From Antedon bifida (taxonomy: Eukaryota > Echinodermata > Crinoidea > Comatulida > Antedonidae), in assembly GCA_963402885.1 (NCBI GenBank), contig OY727097.1, positions 24,235,401 to 24,299,400 on the forward strand: DNA of 64,000 nt, read 5' to 3'. Positions 13,338 through 25,900 of the stretch are shown one piece after another (within the stretch, counting starts at the first letter, position 1; each line of letters opens with the position of its first letter). Position numbers and translations under genes: made by a program. The notes under the pieces are model-generated. The model had not been told where the DNA came from. It did not search any database and saw only the letters and a program-made list of their open reading frames with translations.

Positions 13338-13359
13338 ATGGACGGTTCTTTAAGACCAG
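13338..13359 (+). CDS. SRA1: SRA1 exon 1 (first 7 codons)
   Basis: ATGGACGGTTCTTTAAGACC encodes MDGSLRP, plus one base shared with the next exon. Donor gtcagt. This small first coding exon is easily missed by gene finders. Confidence 0.85.
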
Positions 13360-16343
13360 GTCAGTGTGATTCTGAGAATGAGTCTACTCTAGTACACTAC
13401 TGAAATTAAGTTAGGCTCAGACAGTGTGTGAGTCAAGTGAGTGGAGCTATAAATCTTCACAATAGGCAAAACTCACTACCATACCAACAGTACCACCACT
13501 CTGATATGACCAGTTCTGGGCTCAACATGGGCCTAGCAGCCTACTGTAGCTCATAAAACAAATAACAGCATAAGCGACAGATTAACGTCATAATGATGCC
13601 AAATATATATGTATTTTCTAATGTAAAATGTGTTGAAAAAGGAAAACAATATTTTAATTTAAAAATTTTAAATTGTATTTATAATGGATATTATAGGATG
13701 GGTTGGTGGGGAAATATTTAAACAGAAATACTGAAAGGAGTTAAGAGAGGAAACATAAGTAAACTGTCTTGTCCAAGGATACGAGCGACGAGAGTTGTAC
13801 TTGAACCCATGATCTCATGATCAGTAGTCCAACTTCCAACACACTCCGCCACATGCCCTTACAAAATCACACAAACACATAATGAATGTTTTATTGTTTT
13901 TGTAGGTAACCCAGACAGAGGTTGGAATGATCCTCCCATGTTCAACTATAATACTGTAGGTCAACCGTCCCCTAAGACAAACTTGTTAAATAAACGTGTA
14001 GCACCACCTCAACAGCAAATCGGATCAAAGCCAGGTATTAATCAACATGGAGTGAGCAGTAAATCCATAATTATAATTTATTAAATACATATTTAATTAA
14101 AAGTAATATTAATGAACCAGGAGGCTTAGCATTTAATGAATAAGAAAGTGGTTTGATGATTGTTTGGTCATAATTATTATAATTTATTTATTAATTACAG
14201 TATACAGTATAGTAGGACTTAAATTTAAACTAAGAATGGACAATATTAATGTCTGACTAAGATAAGAAAGAGCTGATGAGAGGGTGGATGTGATTGCCTT
14301 CCAATCCAATGTTCAAAGTTCAATCCTGACTAACTCATGAATGTTTTTAGTTGACTCCCTAAGCCTCAAATGAGACGTTATAAGAATTAATTTTGTACTA
14401 TTTTTCTATAATTTTATACTACATATTATACTAATTGTATATGCATTGAATATGCCCAAAAAAAATGATGTACTAAAATAAAATAAAAATACAAAATCTA
14501 TAAGTGCAGGGAATCATCAACATCATGTTTTACAAAGGAATATGTCATTTTTTGTTGTTTTAATAGCATTAGCAAATATTTACTTATAAGAATTTTTTTA
14601 TATTATTAGGTTTTGATGAAAAAGTTCTTCCATCAAGAATGGCAAGTGCAAAATATAACCCTGACGGGGTTGGTGCCCCACCTATGATCTCCCCTCCTAA
14701 AGTAGATGGTTCTGTGGCTTCAGTAGCACCACCCACAGCTTGTCAATCAGAGTCGAATCCTTCTCAAGATGAAGACATTGAGTTAGCGCTGCAAAGAATA
14801 CAAACAGTTTTAAGTGAATGTGAAGACAAATTGAAGGTAGACCTAAAAAACAACTTAAATATTTACGTTACTTACCGTAGGCCTGCTGACATTGGTGAGC
14901 TTTGCCCCTAAATTATGGCTATCTTTGCTATAACTACAGTAAAACGTCTATATGGGACACCTCTAGTCAGAGAACACTCTTATTAGGAGACACTTCACAT
15001 TAAATAAACAAGGGATAATGTTTTAACACTATGACAACTGTCAGGGGACATCCCTATTTAAGGGACACCCTTATTAAGGGGACACTTTGTTGGGGCCAGA
15101 AGGTGCCCCATTGATAGAAGTTGTACTGACGTAGTATAAATGAATGTTACAATATTATGAATCATAACGTTATAATTTTATTGCTATATTATTGTTTTTG
15201 AAAATTTTAGAAAAGAATTTTTGAGGACATCACAAAAAGACTTGGAGTTTTACACGACAAGTGGGTGAATATGTCAATGCCGGTGAAGGTTTACACATCT
15301 AGACTTGCCAAATGTAAGTTGATTTTTTTGTTATGTCATGAACCACTTAAATAAGGGTGTCCCCACCCACCTTTTTGTTTGTTGATGTTACAGTTATGTA
15401 ATAAAAAAACAAACATTACATTTTATGCCAACAGTTTAGCTATGCGGATCTAGGATTTTAAAATAGGATGGGTGGGGCCATCTACCTGATTCTCAGTGCT
15501 GTATCTCCCCATACTACAATGTTTGCCTGTAACATGTAAGGTTAGGTTATTGCATATGATACACAATTGTCTGTAGTTTAATGGTATTGTTATATGGTTT
15601 CTGTTATTTCTTAGTATTGTATTGTTTTTCCTTGTGTGTGCTGCCCATAATATTTTAATGTTTTATATTTTTAGTATTGACATAAAATGCTTTCTGTTTT
15701 TGCTGCTTAATACCAAAAAATATATATATACTAGGAGACATGTATGAAACATGCGATGTTGTTGTTGTAAGAGAGATAAATCTAGATACATTACCTAGAA
15801 TCTAGACTTGCCCCAAGTATCCAAGCTCAAGTAGTATACATATGAAACGCCATATGTGCCAAAATATTGATCTTTTTACTAATATTAAAACAAAACTCCG
15901 TCTGGAACCCAGACTACCGAGAATCGGTTGCCCCAACCCTCTTAGATCTGCCTATATATTTCAAAAAAATTGTGCATGATACGAGTGGTTATATTCCATT
16001 ATGTTTTCATCTCTTCCTTACAGTTCTTATTAACTATCAATATGATGAAGCGTACAAGATACACCTAACATTAATGGTTGATCATGTGACGGAAGTAAGC
16101 CAATGGATGGTAGGCATAAAAAGATTGATACACGAGGCTAAAACAATTCGGCCGACACCATCAGACGCGCCAAACGAAAGCAACACAGAACCTTCTGAAG
16201 ATAAATCACCTGAGTTACAACTTTTTGATACCAAAAATTTGCAGAGCTTGAAGATTAGCCAAGAAAGTGAAGATGCCATAACTCAGGGAAATGAGGGTGT
16301 TCCTGATGTTGCAGACAAATTGACAAAACCGGAAGATAGTTGA
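13338..16343 (+). CDS. SRA1: Steroid receptor RNA activator protein (SRA1/SRAP)
   Basis: Complete five-exon gene: 13338-13359, 13906-14034, 14610-14836, 15211-15313 and 16024-16343 (801 nt, 266 codons plus stop). All borders are GT/AG and phases agree. In vertebrates SRA1 is both a non-coding coactivator RNA and a protein whose C-terminal helical bundle is related to yeast Prp18. The N-terminus [14 protein letters not shown] and [10 protein letters not shown] match the family start. Proline-rich, low-complexity sequence fills residues 60-105. The C-terminal helical domain (about 106-225) contains [20 protein letters not shown], the hallmark of the family. The acidic tail is longer than in mammals (human protein about 236 residues). 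The start is the first in-frame ATG, in exon 1. A candidate AATAAA lies 57 bases past the stop. Nothing suggests it is broken. Confidence 0.94.
13775..13862 (-). mobile_element. tRNA-derived SINE fragment (SRA1 intron 1)
   Basis: On the minus strand an A-box-like atgtggcggagtgtgttgga is followed about 30 bases later by a B-box-like gggttcaag. The internal spacing resembles a pol III promoter. No full tRNA cloverleaf is formed, so it is read as a SINE head, not a tRNA gene. Confidence 0.4.
13906..14034 (+). CDS. SRA1: SRA1 exon 2 (RGWNDPP signature)
   Basis: Encodes [15 protein letters not shown], then [18 protein letters not shown]. The RGWNDPP block near the N-terminus is the most conserved non-helical part of the family. 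Acceptor tgtag, donor gtatta. Confidence 0.93.
14610..14836 (+). CDS. SRA1: SRA1 exon 3 (proline-rich region and first helix)
   Basis: Begins [15 protein letters not shown], passes through a Pro/Ser/Ala-rich segment and ends in [19 protein letters not shown], the first helix of the C-terminal bundle. Phase 0 at its end, donor gtagac. Confidence 0.92.
14935..15115. repeat. Dispersed repeat H, copy 1
   Basis: Contains tattagga/gacac and tatttaagggacacccttat phrases that recur, diverged, at 50088-50265 with the same order (tttaacactatg in both). Confidence 0.6.
15211..15313 (+). CDS. SRA1: SRA1 exon 4 (middle helices)
   Basis: Encodes [18 protein letters not shown], then [16 protein letters not shown]. 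Corresponds to the family's DDISRRL...LQEQW...LSIPVKKRM helices. Acceptor ttttag, donor gtaagt. Confidence 0.92.
16024..16343 (+). CDS. SRA1: SRA1 exon 5 (last helices and acidic tail)
   Basis: Starts [15 protein letters not shown] and includes the near-invariant [17 protein letters not shown]. It ends in a polar, acidic tail finishing KPEDS at the TGA 16341-16343. Acceptor ttacag at 16018-16023. The open frame extends upstream to 15867, but that part is intron. Confidence 0.93.
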
Positions 16344-16399
16344 TATTCATTTTATATTTGTATAATTTTTCAATACAAAGAATATATATTATATATATA

Positions 16400-16405
16400 A
16401 ATAAA
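16400..16405 (+). terminator. Candidate SRA1 polyadenylation signal
   Basis: AATAAA 57 bases after the SRA1 stop codon, inside an AT-dinucleotide tract. The position fits a short 3'UTR. Confidence 0.45.
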
Positions 16406-16743
16406 TATGACAATTGAATTCAAACATTAATGCCAAATTGCCATTATGAAACATAAGAAATGACCCAATACAGAAAAAGACTAACACAATAAGGGCAGCG
16501 AAAGCATATAGGTAAGAGGAACTTGTTCTTCAGTTGGCTGCCCTTCTTCTCCTAAATAGAACAATAAAACAAAATATACTTGCCATTACAGATCTATTAA
16601 ATGTGTTATTAAAGTGAAATGAAATAAAAACTGAATCCGTCATTATTAATAATGTATTGTTACTGCAAGAGCTATTGAAAGAGCAATGATAGACAGAGTG
16701 ACCAAACTTGACATAAGAGAAAGAACGAAAAATATAAACGATA

Positions 16744-16968
16744 TAATCAGAAACTGAGTGAAGTACTTGGCAAAACATGTTGATATTTCGGCCCATGTTG
16801 AAAACAATTTTCTTTTTTTCATTTGTGAAGTTATTAATGAACCGATTTTCTTGAATTTCAATAGGCATGTTCTGTAAGTCTACAGGCCTACCTATTTACA
16901 CCGAAAAATTCAGAATGATAACTTGACAATTGTAGACGCTATCGTGCTAATAAACAAAGCAAGCAATA
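16744..16968. repeat. Dispersed repeat G, copy 2
   Basis: Second full-length copy of the repeat at 9688-9926, downstream of SRA1. Open frames across it on the minus strand (16530-16868) are not conserved in the other copy. Confidence 0.75.
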
Positions 16969-17122
16969 ATAAATAAAAAGAAAAAAATTTGGAAGCAGGA
17001 AATAGATGAGTTTAGCGTCAGGGAATAGAAACCAACAGAAAATGAATTATTGATGGAGAGGCCTACATCCCAGTAATCCCAGGCAACAACATTAATTTAA
17101 AATGTAATCTATCTAGCTCTCT

Positions 17123-17290
17123 GTATTCCATTTTCACGTTCAGGTCATGATTTGCCAGCCGTCTGTTGGTGTTGATCCATTTTGATGTCATCAATCCACC
17201 CAGTTCTGATTCTTCCTCTTTTACCTTCTATTCGTCCCTCAATCGAAAGGGATCACTGCAACTGTCCTTGCCGTATCACATGTCCAAAAA
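17123..17290 (-). pseudogene. Decayed LINE reverse-transcriptase C-terminus
   Basis: Minus-strand translation reads FGHVIRQGQLQ, stop, SLSIEGRIEGKRGRIRTGWIDDIK. The FGH...EGKIEGKRGRGR...W.DDIK pattern is the C-terminal block of RTE/L2-type LINE proteins. At least two in-frame stops, so dead. Confidence 0.65.
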
Positions 17291-17874
17291 ATGTAAAAGG
17301 TAAAATATTTAAAAAGTGGTGAGGAAACTAGGGCTACAGTAAATATGATTTGTTGGAAATTCACCTTTTTTGGATGAATATATCTTCTTTTATTTATATT
17401 GTAATACTGTCATTACATTTAATAAAACCAATGTATTACATAACATTAGTATGTTATCTTATCAATCCAGAACTAGTTTATGATTTCCTTTTCTGATAAT
17501 GTAGGTCTATGTCTTTATTATATGTATTAACTTAAATAAAGATGATAAAGGTGATATTGCCATTCTTTTATTAAAATATTCAATAAAGTCACGATTTATA
17601 AATGAACGTTAAATAAATACATTTTATTATTTATTATCTCAAGACAGGAGGTATTTAAAAATTATTATATTCTAATGGTTACTATGCCGTAATTACGTCA
17701 TCAATGAAAGTAAATTAACGATTTCTTTCTTAATAATACATTGCTTTTTTGTACTTTTGTTCATTTGTACAATGTTCATAAGAACGGCTTTACTTGTAGA
17801 TTACCGAGATTACTTAATTCATATGTTGCGTTTGATTCCACTTTTGATATTTTCTTTAATTATTTTTTAAATTT

Positions 17875-18140
17875 TTGTTGAATATTCCATTTTAATGTCA
17901 CATAGGCCTAATAGTTGCACAAATTGTAATTTAAAGCAAAAAATAGTTAAATTGGCTGCCAGCCAATGGGTTTTTATTTGAATTTAACCATTTAGTTTGT
18001 CATTTTATATGAGAAAACATAATTTGTGTTTGTTTTATTTTAACAGAAGGGATCAACTTTATTAGAACTACAAAATAAATTATTCAAAGTCTGATTTAAT
18101 CTTTATTTCTCATGTTTTTGGGGGACAATATATCTTTAAA
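17875..18140. mobile_element. MITE family D, copy 2 (left end lost)
   Basis: Shares ccattttaatgtcacata, attggctgccagccaat, actacaaaata...ttcaaagtctgattta and the right end ggggacaatatatctttaaa with copy 1 at 8245. The left inverted repeat is missing. Confidence 0.78.
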
Positions 18141-18775
18141 TCCAAAATTAAGAAATGTATTAAGAAATGTCTAATTGGTTCTTGTGGACTTTGTCGATGT
18201 TTTTTTGTCTTTTGTGTTTTTGTATTCCAGTCTGAAAATGACGGACTCCGGCGCTGTTGATTGTGAATTGAAATAAATACAAAAATAACTTTTATGTTTA
18301 TTGTTCACAACGAATAAGATCTCAATTCAATACATTTGAAACATCTACTTTTAATGATAATCACCAGGAACGGATTCAAGATAACCGAATGGGGGAAAAT
18401 GAGTGATTTGAAGACGAAGAGAAATGGTTCTTGGGTAGGGTTGTGCATATATATAGTTTTCCTACTAAACTAAATCATTCTGCATAATTAATAATATAAA
18501 CAAAAATGTGATATGCAAACATTTATGAATATCATCGTGGCCAAAGGCTTTTATTTTCCCGGGTAAAGTTGGCTTCACAGATCATATCATTTTTGGGGTA
18601 GGTCACCAACCTGGGTAAATAGTCTGAATGGGTTCAGTGGATCTGTCGCCCATGATCACATTCATTTTGGTTAAAGGGAAAGTACCTGTAATTAGTAATT
18701 AATAATGTAATTGACCATTGAATTGAGGTCACAGATTTGGATCTAATCTGAAAATCAATCAATGCTAAAGTGTCC

Positions 18776-18781
18776 TTTATT
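18776..18781 (-). terminator. Candidate polyadenylation signal of the SVEP1-like gene
   Basis: Plus-strand TTTATT reads AATAAA on the minus strand about 127 bases past the stop codon. It is the first canonical hexamer downstream. Confidence 0.45.
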
Positions 18782-18907
18782 ATTGATTCTTCTATCTTGT
18801 TTCAATATTCTCTAACCCTATAGAGTTTTGGGCCGGTCTTTGCTGTTAAATCTCTTTTACCATAAATACTGAAACTATAAATATTAATGACCTATATATA
18901 AACCGCC

Positions 18908-19910
18908 TTACAAGGACGAGGACGAAAGTGAATAGCTATCATTGCCAGACTCTGCTACACATTGTGGTGTCGATGGTGACGTCCACGTCCCATGTTGACA
19001 TGTCTGATAATTATGTCCTTGTAATTCATATCCATCTCGACATTCGAAATACACCCGCGATCCGTGAAGTACATTTTCAAACGATGATATGTAACCGCCT
19101 ATGGGAGGTCGAGGTTTTTGACACGATTTAACGCATATGGGGGTAACTGAAGGATTCCAGGAACCAACAGCAAAGGAACAAGTTTGCGTCTGTCCACCCA
19201 TTAACTGATAGCCACTGTCACATGAATACGATATTGTTTTCAGGTTAGCATGTTCTGATACTGTCATTGAACCATGGCTAATTTGCTCAGTAGGTAGACC
19301 GCATTTTTTGCAAAACGGTCTTGACGGCGGGAACCAATAACCATTTATTGTACACGTCTGTACTGAACTGCCTTCTAAAGAAAACCCTGTCTTGCACATA
19401 AATTTAACCTTGCTGCCAACTATGGTGCCGTCTACGAGTGCGTGTCCGTCTTCAAGAGGACCGACTGGAGGACAAACAATTTCTGTAAAAGAGAAAATAT
19501 ATGACAGTCAAACATGCAAATGATAAGTAATGGAAAAGCATGTGACCAACTTAGCCAGTTAAAGCCCGATTATCAGCTATACAAATTAAGAAAAGATCAG
19601 GCTCAAGAAATCGATTTGCAACCAAAATAAAGAGGACAGAAAGAAATATTTTCATAGTTCTTAATAAAATGGAAAACGGCAGAGGTAATCAGAAATACAA
19701 ATTAAACAAAAAAACGACACAGACTACAATTGATATTGTATACAGTACCTTTACAATAAGGATCAACACCAGACCAGCCCAAGTCCAATTCGCAAACTCG
19801 TTCAACTGAGCCTACAAGAACGAAGCCCGGATCGCACTCGTAAGTAGCAGTCGCACTAGTACGATGTACTCTACCATTACTAGGTGAAGGCGGTGTATCA
19901 CATACAATTG
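18908..19910 (-). CDS. SVEP1: SVEP1-like exons 30-31: four sushi domains and C-terminus
   Basis: Exon 30 (19910-19749) carries one sushi; the terminal exon (19482-18908) carries three fused without introns. It ends [17 protein letters not shown] at TAA 18910-18908, so there is a Ser-rich tail and no membrane anchor. The long sushi array of vertebrate SVEP1 is absent. Confidence 0.9.
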
Positions 19911-22900
19911 CTAATTAAAATAAAATTATTTCAACACTGTTATTATCCATTGTTTTGTTATATCTATAATATCTATACATTTTTAAAATATTGTTTTATA
20001 TTTGTGTCTATCGGAAATATGTCTGAAACTTCTGTAATAGTGATGTGATGGGCAAGTTCGAAAATAAATTAAAAATATAACTATATGACTAACGTATTAA
20101 GCTTTGTCTATACTATCAAACTTTCTGTGACATACCGGTATGCCCAAATATGGTAGTGCGTCATCGTGTCCATATAATGGACACATCACATTGTTTTGTC
20201 ATATAAAGTTTAATAGTGTAGGCAGAGCTTTAGGATGGAACGTCCTGTGTAAATACAAATAATCTTATATTCACCAATAACAGAATGCCTGGATATCATA
20301 AATATTTAATTATTTTAGAAGATAGATTATCGATGATTGATGCAATATGTATTTTTAGTAACTTTATCTTTCACCTGAACAACTTTTTCCGTTGGAGTGT
20401 AATTCGTAGCCAGGATCACACACGCATCTATAACTTCCTAATGTATTGTAGCATCGATGTTGGCATACATCAGGGGATAAGCATTCATTTACATCTGCAA
20501 AATAAGTATATAAATAATCAAATCAACAATCATTCAAAACAATATATGAATTATTTTTTGTATTATTATTACAAATATAATAATCATAGAATTGATCATT
20601 TCGACACACATTTGCATATATTGGCCTAGTAGCATGTTAAGTGTGTTATGTTAGTTATAAATATACAAAACAAAATAGAACTGAGAAACAACTACGAATC
20701 GGTCTGTCTGCCTGCCTGCCTGCCTGCCTGTCTGTCTGTCTGTCTGTATGTCAATATATCCAATCATTTTGGGAATTGAACAGTTTACCTTTACAGGACA
20801 TTCTATCGACGAGTGTGTATCCACTTCTGCACGAGCAATCATAACCCACAGCTAAATCTGTACAACGTTGTTGGCAACCTTGTCTGTTTGTACCGTATAG
20901 GCATTCATTAATTTCTTCTAAAAATGCAATAAATTATGTTTTATAGTAAGAAATTAATATGATTGGATTAAATCTATTTTGGTGTGAAAATCACTAAGAT
21001 ACCCAATTAGATATATTTTCAATAGGGTTGCTACAGTAAAGAAACAACGATGTACGTCTAATCGCCTAACAAGGTACTATACATTAAATATAATGATGAG
21101 TCCCGTAATCATTCTTAGCATAGGGGATGAGCTGTAAGGATCTCATGGTACAAAGCCTCGGCATTATTTGGTAGGGTGGCCAGTCCATCTCCATACCGCC
21201 TTATTCTCTCTGGTATTTTTTGAAAACCCAGGTAGTCATTTACAGCTGATTGAACATACATATTAATGTCACATATCACACGTTTCAATAGCATTAATTA
21301 TTTTACTTACGAAGACAATGTCCATCTGAAGATAAGGGATACCCTTCACGGTAGCACAAACATTCATGGCTACCCATTAAATTAAGACAGTTGGCATGCC
21401 TTCCACAGTCACCGTGGTTCAAAAGGCATTCATTAATGTCTAAAAAAAAGCCATATCAACAGTAACAATATAATAATACTATTAACAATCCTCAAATCAT
21501 TTAAATAGTACGCCTATATCTAGATTATATTCTCTGGTCCAAATTAATATTAAGAATAAATGAATTAAATAACGTAAAATCCCGAAAAGAATCCCATGGG
21601 CTTCTTCTTTCTTAGGACTGTTAGATTATTTTACAAAACAAAGAGGGGGCTTCTTTCGAGATAGGCTTCTTTCGAGATAGGCTTCTTTCCAAGGAGGAGC
21701 TCCATAAACTTCTTTTTTTACGGAAATTCACTTTTCTGATAACAAGGCCATATACATGGCTGCAGTCGCGTGCGCAAATTTGAGCTAGTGTTTACCTACC
21801 GACCGACCGACCAACCGACCGACCGACATAATGAGATGTCAGTCGCGTTTGCACGTGACTAAAAATGATATTTGTGGTAATTAAAGAATATAACGGCAAA
21901 GAAGACCATTTTTTAAGAAACTATATAGAGGAAACTTTGCGAGTTGCGAGGTAAAAGCAGCTTTTTGCAGCATTGACGTCAAAGAGAGGTCGTTATGAAG
22001 GCTTTTAAACTCTACCATGGCGAACTCGGTTTCGCCATCCAATAATATATGTTATGTATGTATTTATACATGCGAAGCTATTCACAACGCACAACCCTTC
22101 TTTTTAAACCATCGTAACATTCTTACATCTTGGCGGGAATCAAATAGTCTTAATTACTATCACCATTGAAGGTGAAGTTTGAACAAAATCAACATTGTTA
22201 AATGTCTCACCGATACATTTAGCCTCTGTACCAGACCAACTACCATCTGAGCTACAAGTGTGACGTTCACCTCCTTGAAATTCAAAACCGTCTGGACATT
22301 CGATCATGACACTTTCCCCTTGTAGGTATCTTGGAAGTACGGGGGTTACGGTACCGTGGTTAGGTGCTACAGGAATTGGACACTCAACCTCTGAAATGAC
22401 ATTAAAACATACAGAATGGAAATAAATCAGAATAGATCCCTCAGAGAAACTAGTGTGTGAGTCAATTCAATCCACCGTGCGGTGTCCAAGCATTGCGTGC
22501 ATTGTAGTATGACTTACCGATTTCGCAGTATCTTCCAGTATGTTTTAAATCGCATTCACATTGGAAGCTGTTAACACCATCGACGCATCGTCCTCCGTGC
22601 TGGCAACTGACCGCTTCACAGTCATTAACATTGGTTTCACACAGTTTACCTAGTTAAGAAGAATGTAGAATATCAAAGTTAGTAAGAGCAATAGTATTGT
22701 GACGATACAACGATTCTATTGTCATTTGATTGGATTTTGAAAAATATTATTTCCATCAAAGATAATAAATGGTTATCCTAGTTCTAGGATGAAAACTAGA
22801 TTTCTTTTGTTTTCTGTAAAAAAATGTATGTGTATTTTTTACTTTAATCGTCGATTATCCGTAGAATAAACGGACCTTATGCTTTCGTATCAAAGAATTT

Positions 22901-25900
22901 AAGAGTAGGAAGTTTGAATACAAGATCTTTCCAAGGTGAAGTACATTGGTGTATAGATAAATTTAGTCTAAACACGGTTTTTTAGTCCAACACAATTGGA
23001 CGATTTTTTAATTAAACGTAAACATTAAAAAAAATGATGATTAGTGTTAATAACCGAAAGCTTGGCATATTCTCTTTTACTTACAGCCATTGTTACCCAC
23101 AGTATTTTTACATTTTCAGAAATTAATCTACAGATTTTTCTTCGGATATTTGTATAAATATAAATTCGTTTTCTATTACCAACCTGTATAACCAAGATTA
23201 CACTTGCACTCAAATGAATTACTGCAATTGTGATCTACGCATGCGCCGTGCACACAAGGATTTGGGTTACAATGCGGACACTCTGTTTCACATCTTTCTC
23301 CTTGATATCCCGGAGGGCATACGCAGTGAGCCTCATCAACCCCATCTCTGCAGTTTCCCCCATTTATGCATTGTAATTGCTGACACTGGTCAAGATCTAG
23401 AGGATTATTATTATCAATTATTTTGTACTAAAGCAATAGCCCATATAAATGTAATATACGGCAGTTAGTGTGAATGATGTTGCTATTGGCAATTCAGGTG
23501 TATAGGCTTAGACAACGATTTGACAGGCTTTGAGAAGACGGGTTATGTCATGTGGGCTTCATCCCCCTTTTGAAAGGTGAAGAAATTACTGCAAGGAAAG
23601 GTTGAGAACCCTCACCACTTCCATCATTTATCTTCCCCTCCCCCAACATCATGGATCGACAACCTTCTGATATTTAGATGGCATGGAATATAATATTACA
23701 GAGCTCATGTATACAGACGTTTCGATAGTAAAACACTCTGGAATTGTGGCAGTCACTGAAGCCAACATGCTTTTGTTTAATTGGACGGTGACGTGTCCCT
23801 GCGAGAATAAAGCAGTATATTGGTTGAGTCAAGAGTATTTACCTGTACAGAATTGTGATGGCTTAATCACTGTAGTTCCTCCTTGTATGTTTGGCAAGAA
23901 GTCAGGCCACGACCTGATGATACCTGACACGTGTTTATGTTGACAGTTGCTCGACAACAGTCGAATTTCTTCAGATGAAAGCGCATGGTTCCAAATGTTC
24001 AATCTACGTTTATAAAAAAGGTTTTAATGATTGGTACATTGGTTACGATGTAGAACAGTATATGATAGTAAATATGTATGCATACCTGCTGATCTGACCT
24101 ACGAACGCTTCTTTTGCGCTAAAACCACCTCCAACATTGTCCTGATCTTGACCAACAACCACAGTTCCACCAGAAGGAATAACCTGGTTAGTAAGAAAAT
24201 CTTCACCAGTTGCTGCTACTTGGCCATCTTTGTAGAACGTCCAAGAGCCTCCTATGAATATATAAAGAGTACATACTAGTTTCACCTAAAGGATGATGTG
24301 AAAATTATTACATTATTCTACTGCAGCTACTGCAGTAACGGCAGTAGAATAAGGTCATCATAATTATCAATCGGTCAATCACTATCCATCATATGTTTGA
24401 TGGAAGTTATGTTTGATGGGAAGTTATGTTTGATGGGGGTTATGTTTGATGGAGGTTATGTTTGATGTGGAGATTATGTTTGATGGAAGGTATGTTTGAT
24501 AGAAGTTTTGTTTGATTGGAAGTTATGTTTGATTGGAAATTATGTTTGATGGATGTTATTTTGATGGAAGTTATGTTTGATGGATGTTATTTTGATGGAG
24601 GTTATGTTTGATGGAAGTTATGTTTGATCAATGTTATGTTTGATGTAGAGATATTGAATTGATAAATTATTTTCAATGTCGTATTTTTGTTCTCTCACGA
24701 AATGACTATTGTCAATGATTACTGTGTAAAACGTACGTCAGTATAAGATCAGACAATGTTTGAAAGAAGTTTAGGAAGTTTGGCGATGGTTTCCAGAAGT
24801 TATTCTCTGACGATGAGTGTTACACCGCCTTTAATAATGTAGGGTGCTTAACCTATAGTAAAGTGAAAGTTTATATAAAATGTCTTAAACACTTTCGTTT
24901 GAAAAAGCTGTATGTCATTACCGATATCTTTCTGAAGTGTTTGTTTGACTACTTTATTTCTAGAACAGTTCTTACAAAGTTGTTCTCAGAATAATATCTC
25001 GTTATCGGCGACGCTTTTATGACGTTAGTTGGTTTAAAAGATATCCGCTCTATTACCCACAGGCCACACTAAATCCAATGTTCAACATAATAAATCAATC
25101 TAAATCTATCGGAAATCTGTTCTCAGAAAAATTATATGAACTTTAGAACAGTAGACGGTCAGATAGATAGCTCTGTATTAAAATCTAAGATCTATTTGTA
25201 GGCCTAGGTCAGTCAAGAAGAGTTCGAGTGAAGTAGCGCCACAAAATTTATTTTTAAAGTTCATCATTAACCGTCTTTGATACATTTATTGCGATTGGTT
25301 GTTACGATGAGTTGTCTAGTTCCATTTCAGTTAAAACAGTACATTGTTTTAAAAAGAATAGGACTTACAGTTATAAACATTAACAATATTATTCAATTTT
25401 AACGCAACATGCCTAACTTTTACAATTTATGATCGCAAAAATAAATAATATACGAACCGAAACTTTCCCACGTGAATGCAATGTAGTGCCATACTCCGTC
25501 ATTGGCACCGACGCCCGTAAACAATTGTTCGCCGTTTACGAACACCTTGAAGGCGGCGTAATCTGTCAGAGTCAGAGCATTGTCAATAAGTGAATCATCC
25601 TTATATACGGCGTATGAAAAAGGAGTTCCGATGTGGGTTTTATCTGATGACTTCATCCAAAATCCCACTGTTACTGCTCGAAGACTCGAAGGTATTCTTC
25701 TGACAAATGAGTAATCCGATATCATTCCAGAGGGAAGATTGAGTGTAAAATCATCAGAGGTTTCTGAAGGTTATAATCAAATTAATTAATAATTTAATAA
25801 TACAATATTTTATTTCCATTTAAAATTTTGAACAAATAGCAAAAAATGAAGGAGATACAATAAAGCAAAGATGCCTTTGAAAACAAAACAAAACAAAAAG

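Larger units (their letters stand above)
16406..18770. other. Intergenic region between SRA1 and the SVEP1-like gene
   Basis: Both flanking genes end into this stretch (convergent). Apart from the repeats listed separately I see no splice-bounded coding exon, tRNA or rRNA here. Confidence 0.6.

Noticed and set aside
15867-16023. Upstream extension of the last SRA1 open frame
   Set aside because: A clear ttacag acceptor at 16018-16023 and correct phase with exon 4 show that this part is intron.
16530-16868. 112-codon minus-strand frame downstream of SRA1
   Set aside because: Lies largely on dispersed repeat G; the other copy at 9688-9926 does not keep the frame.
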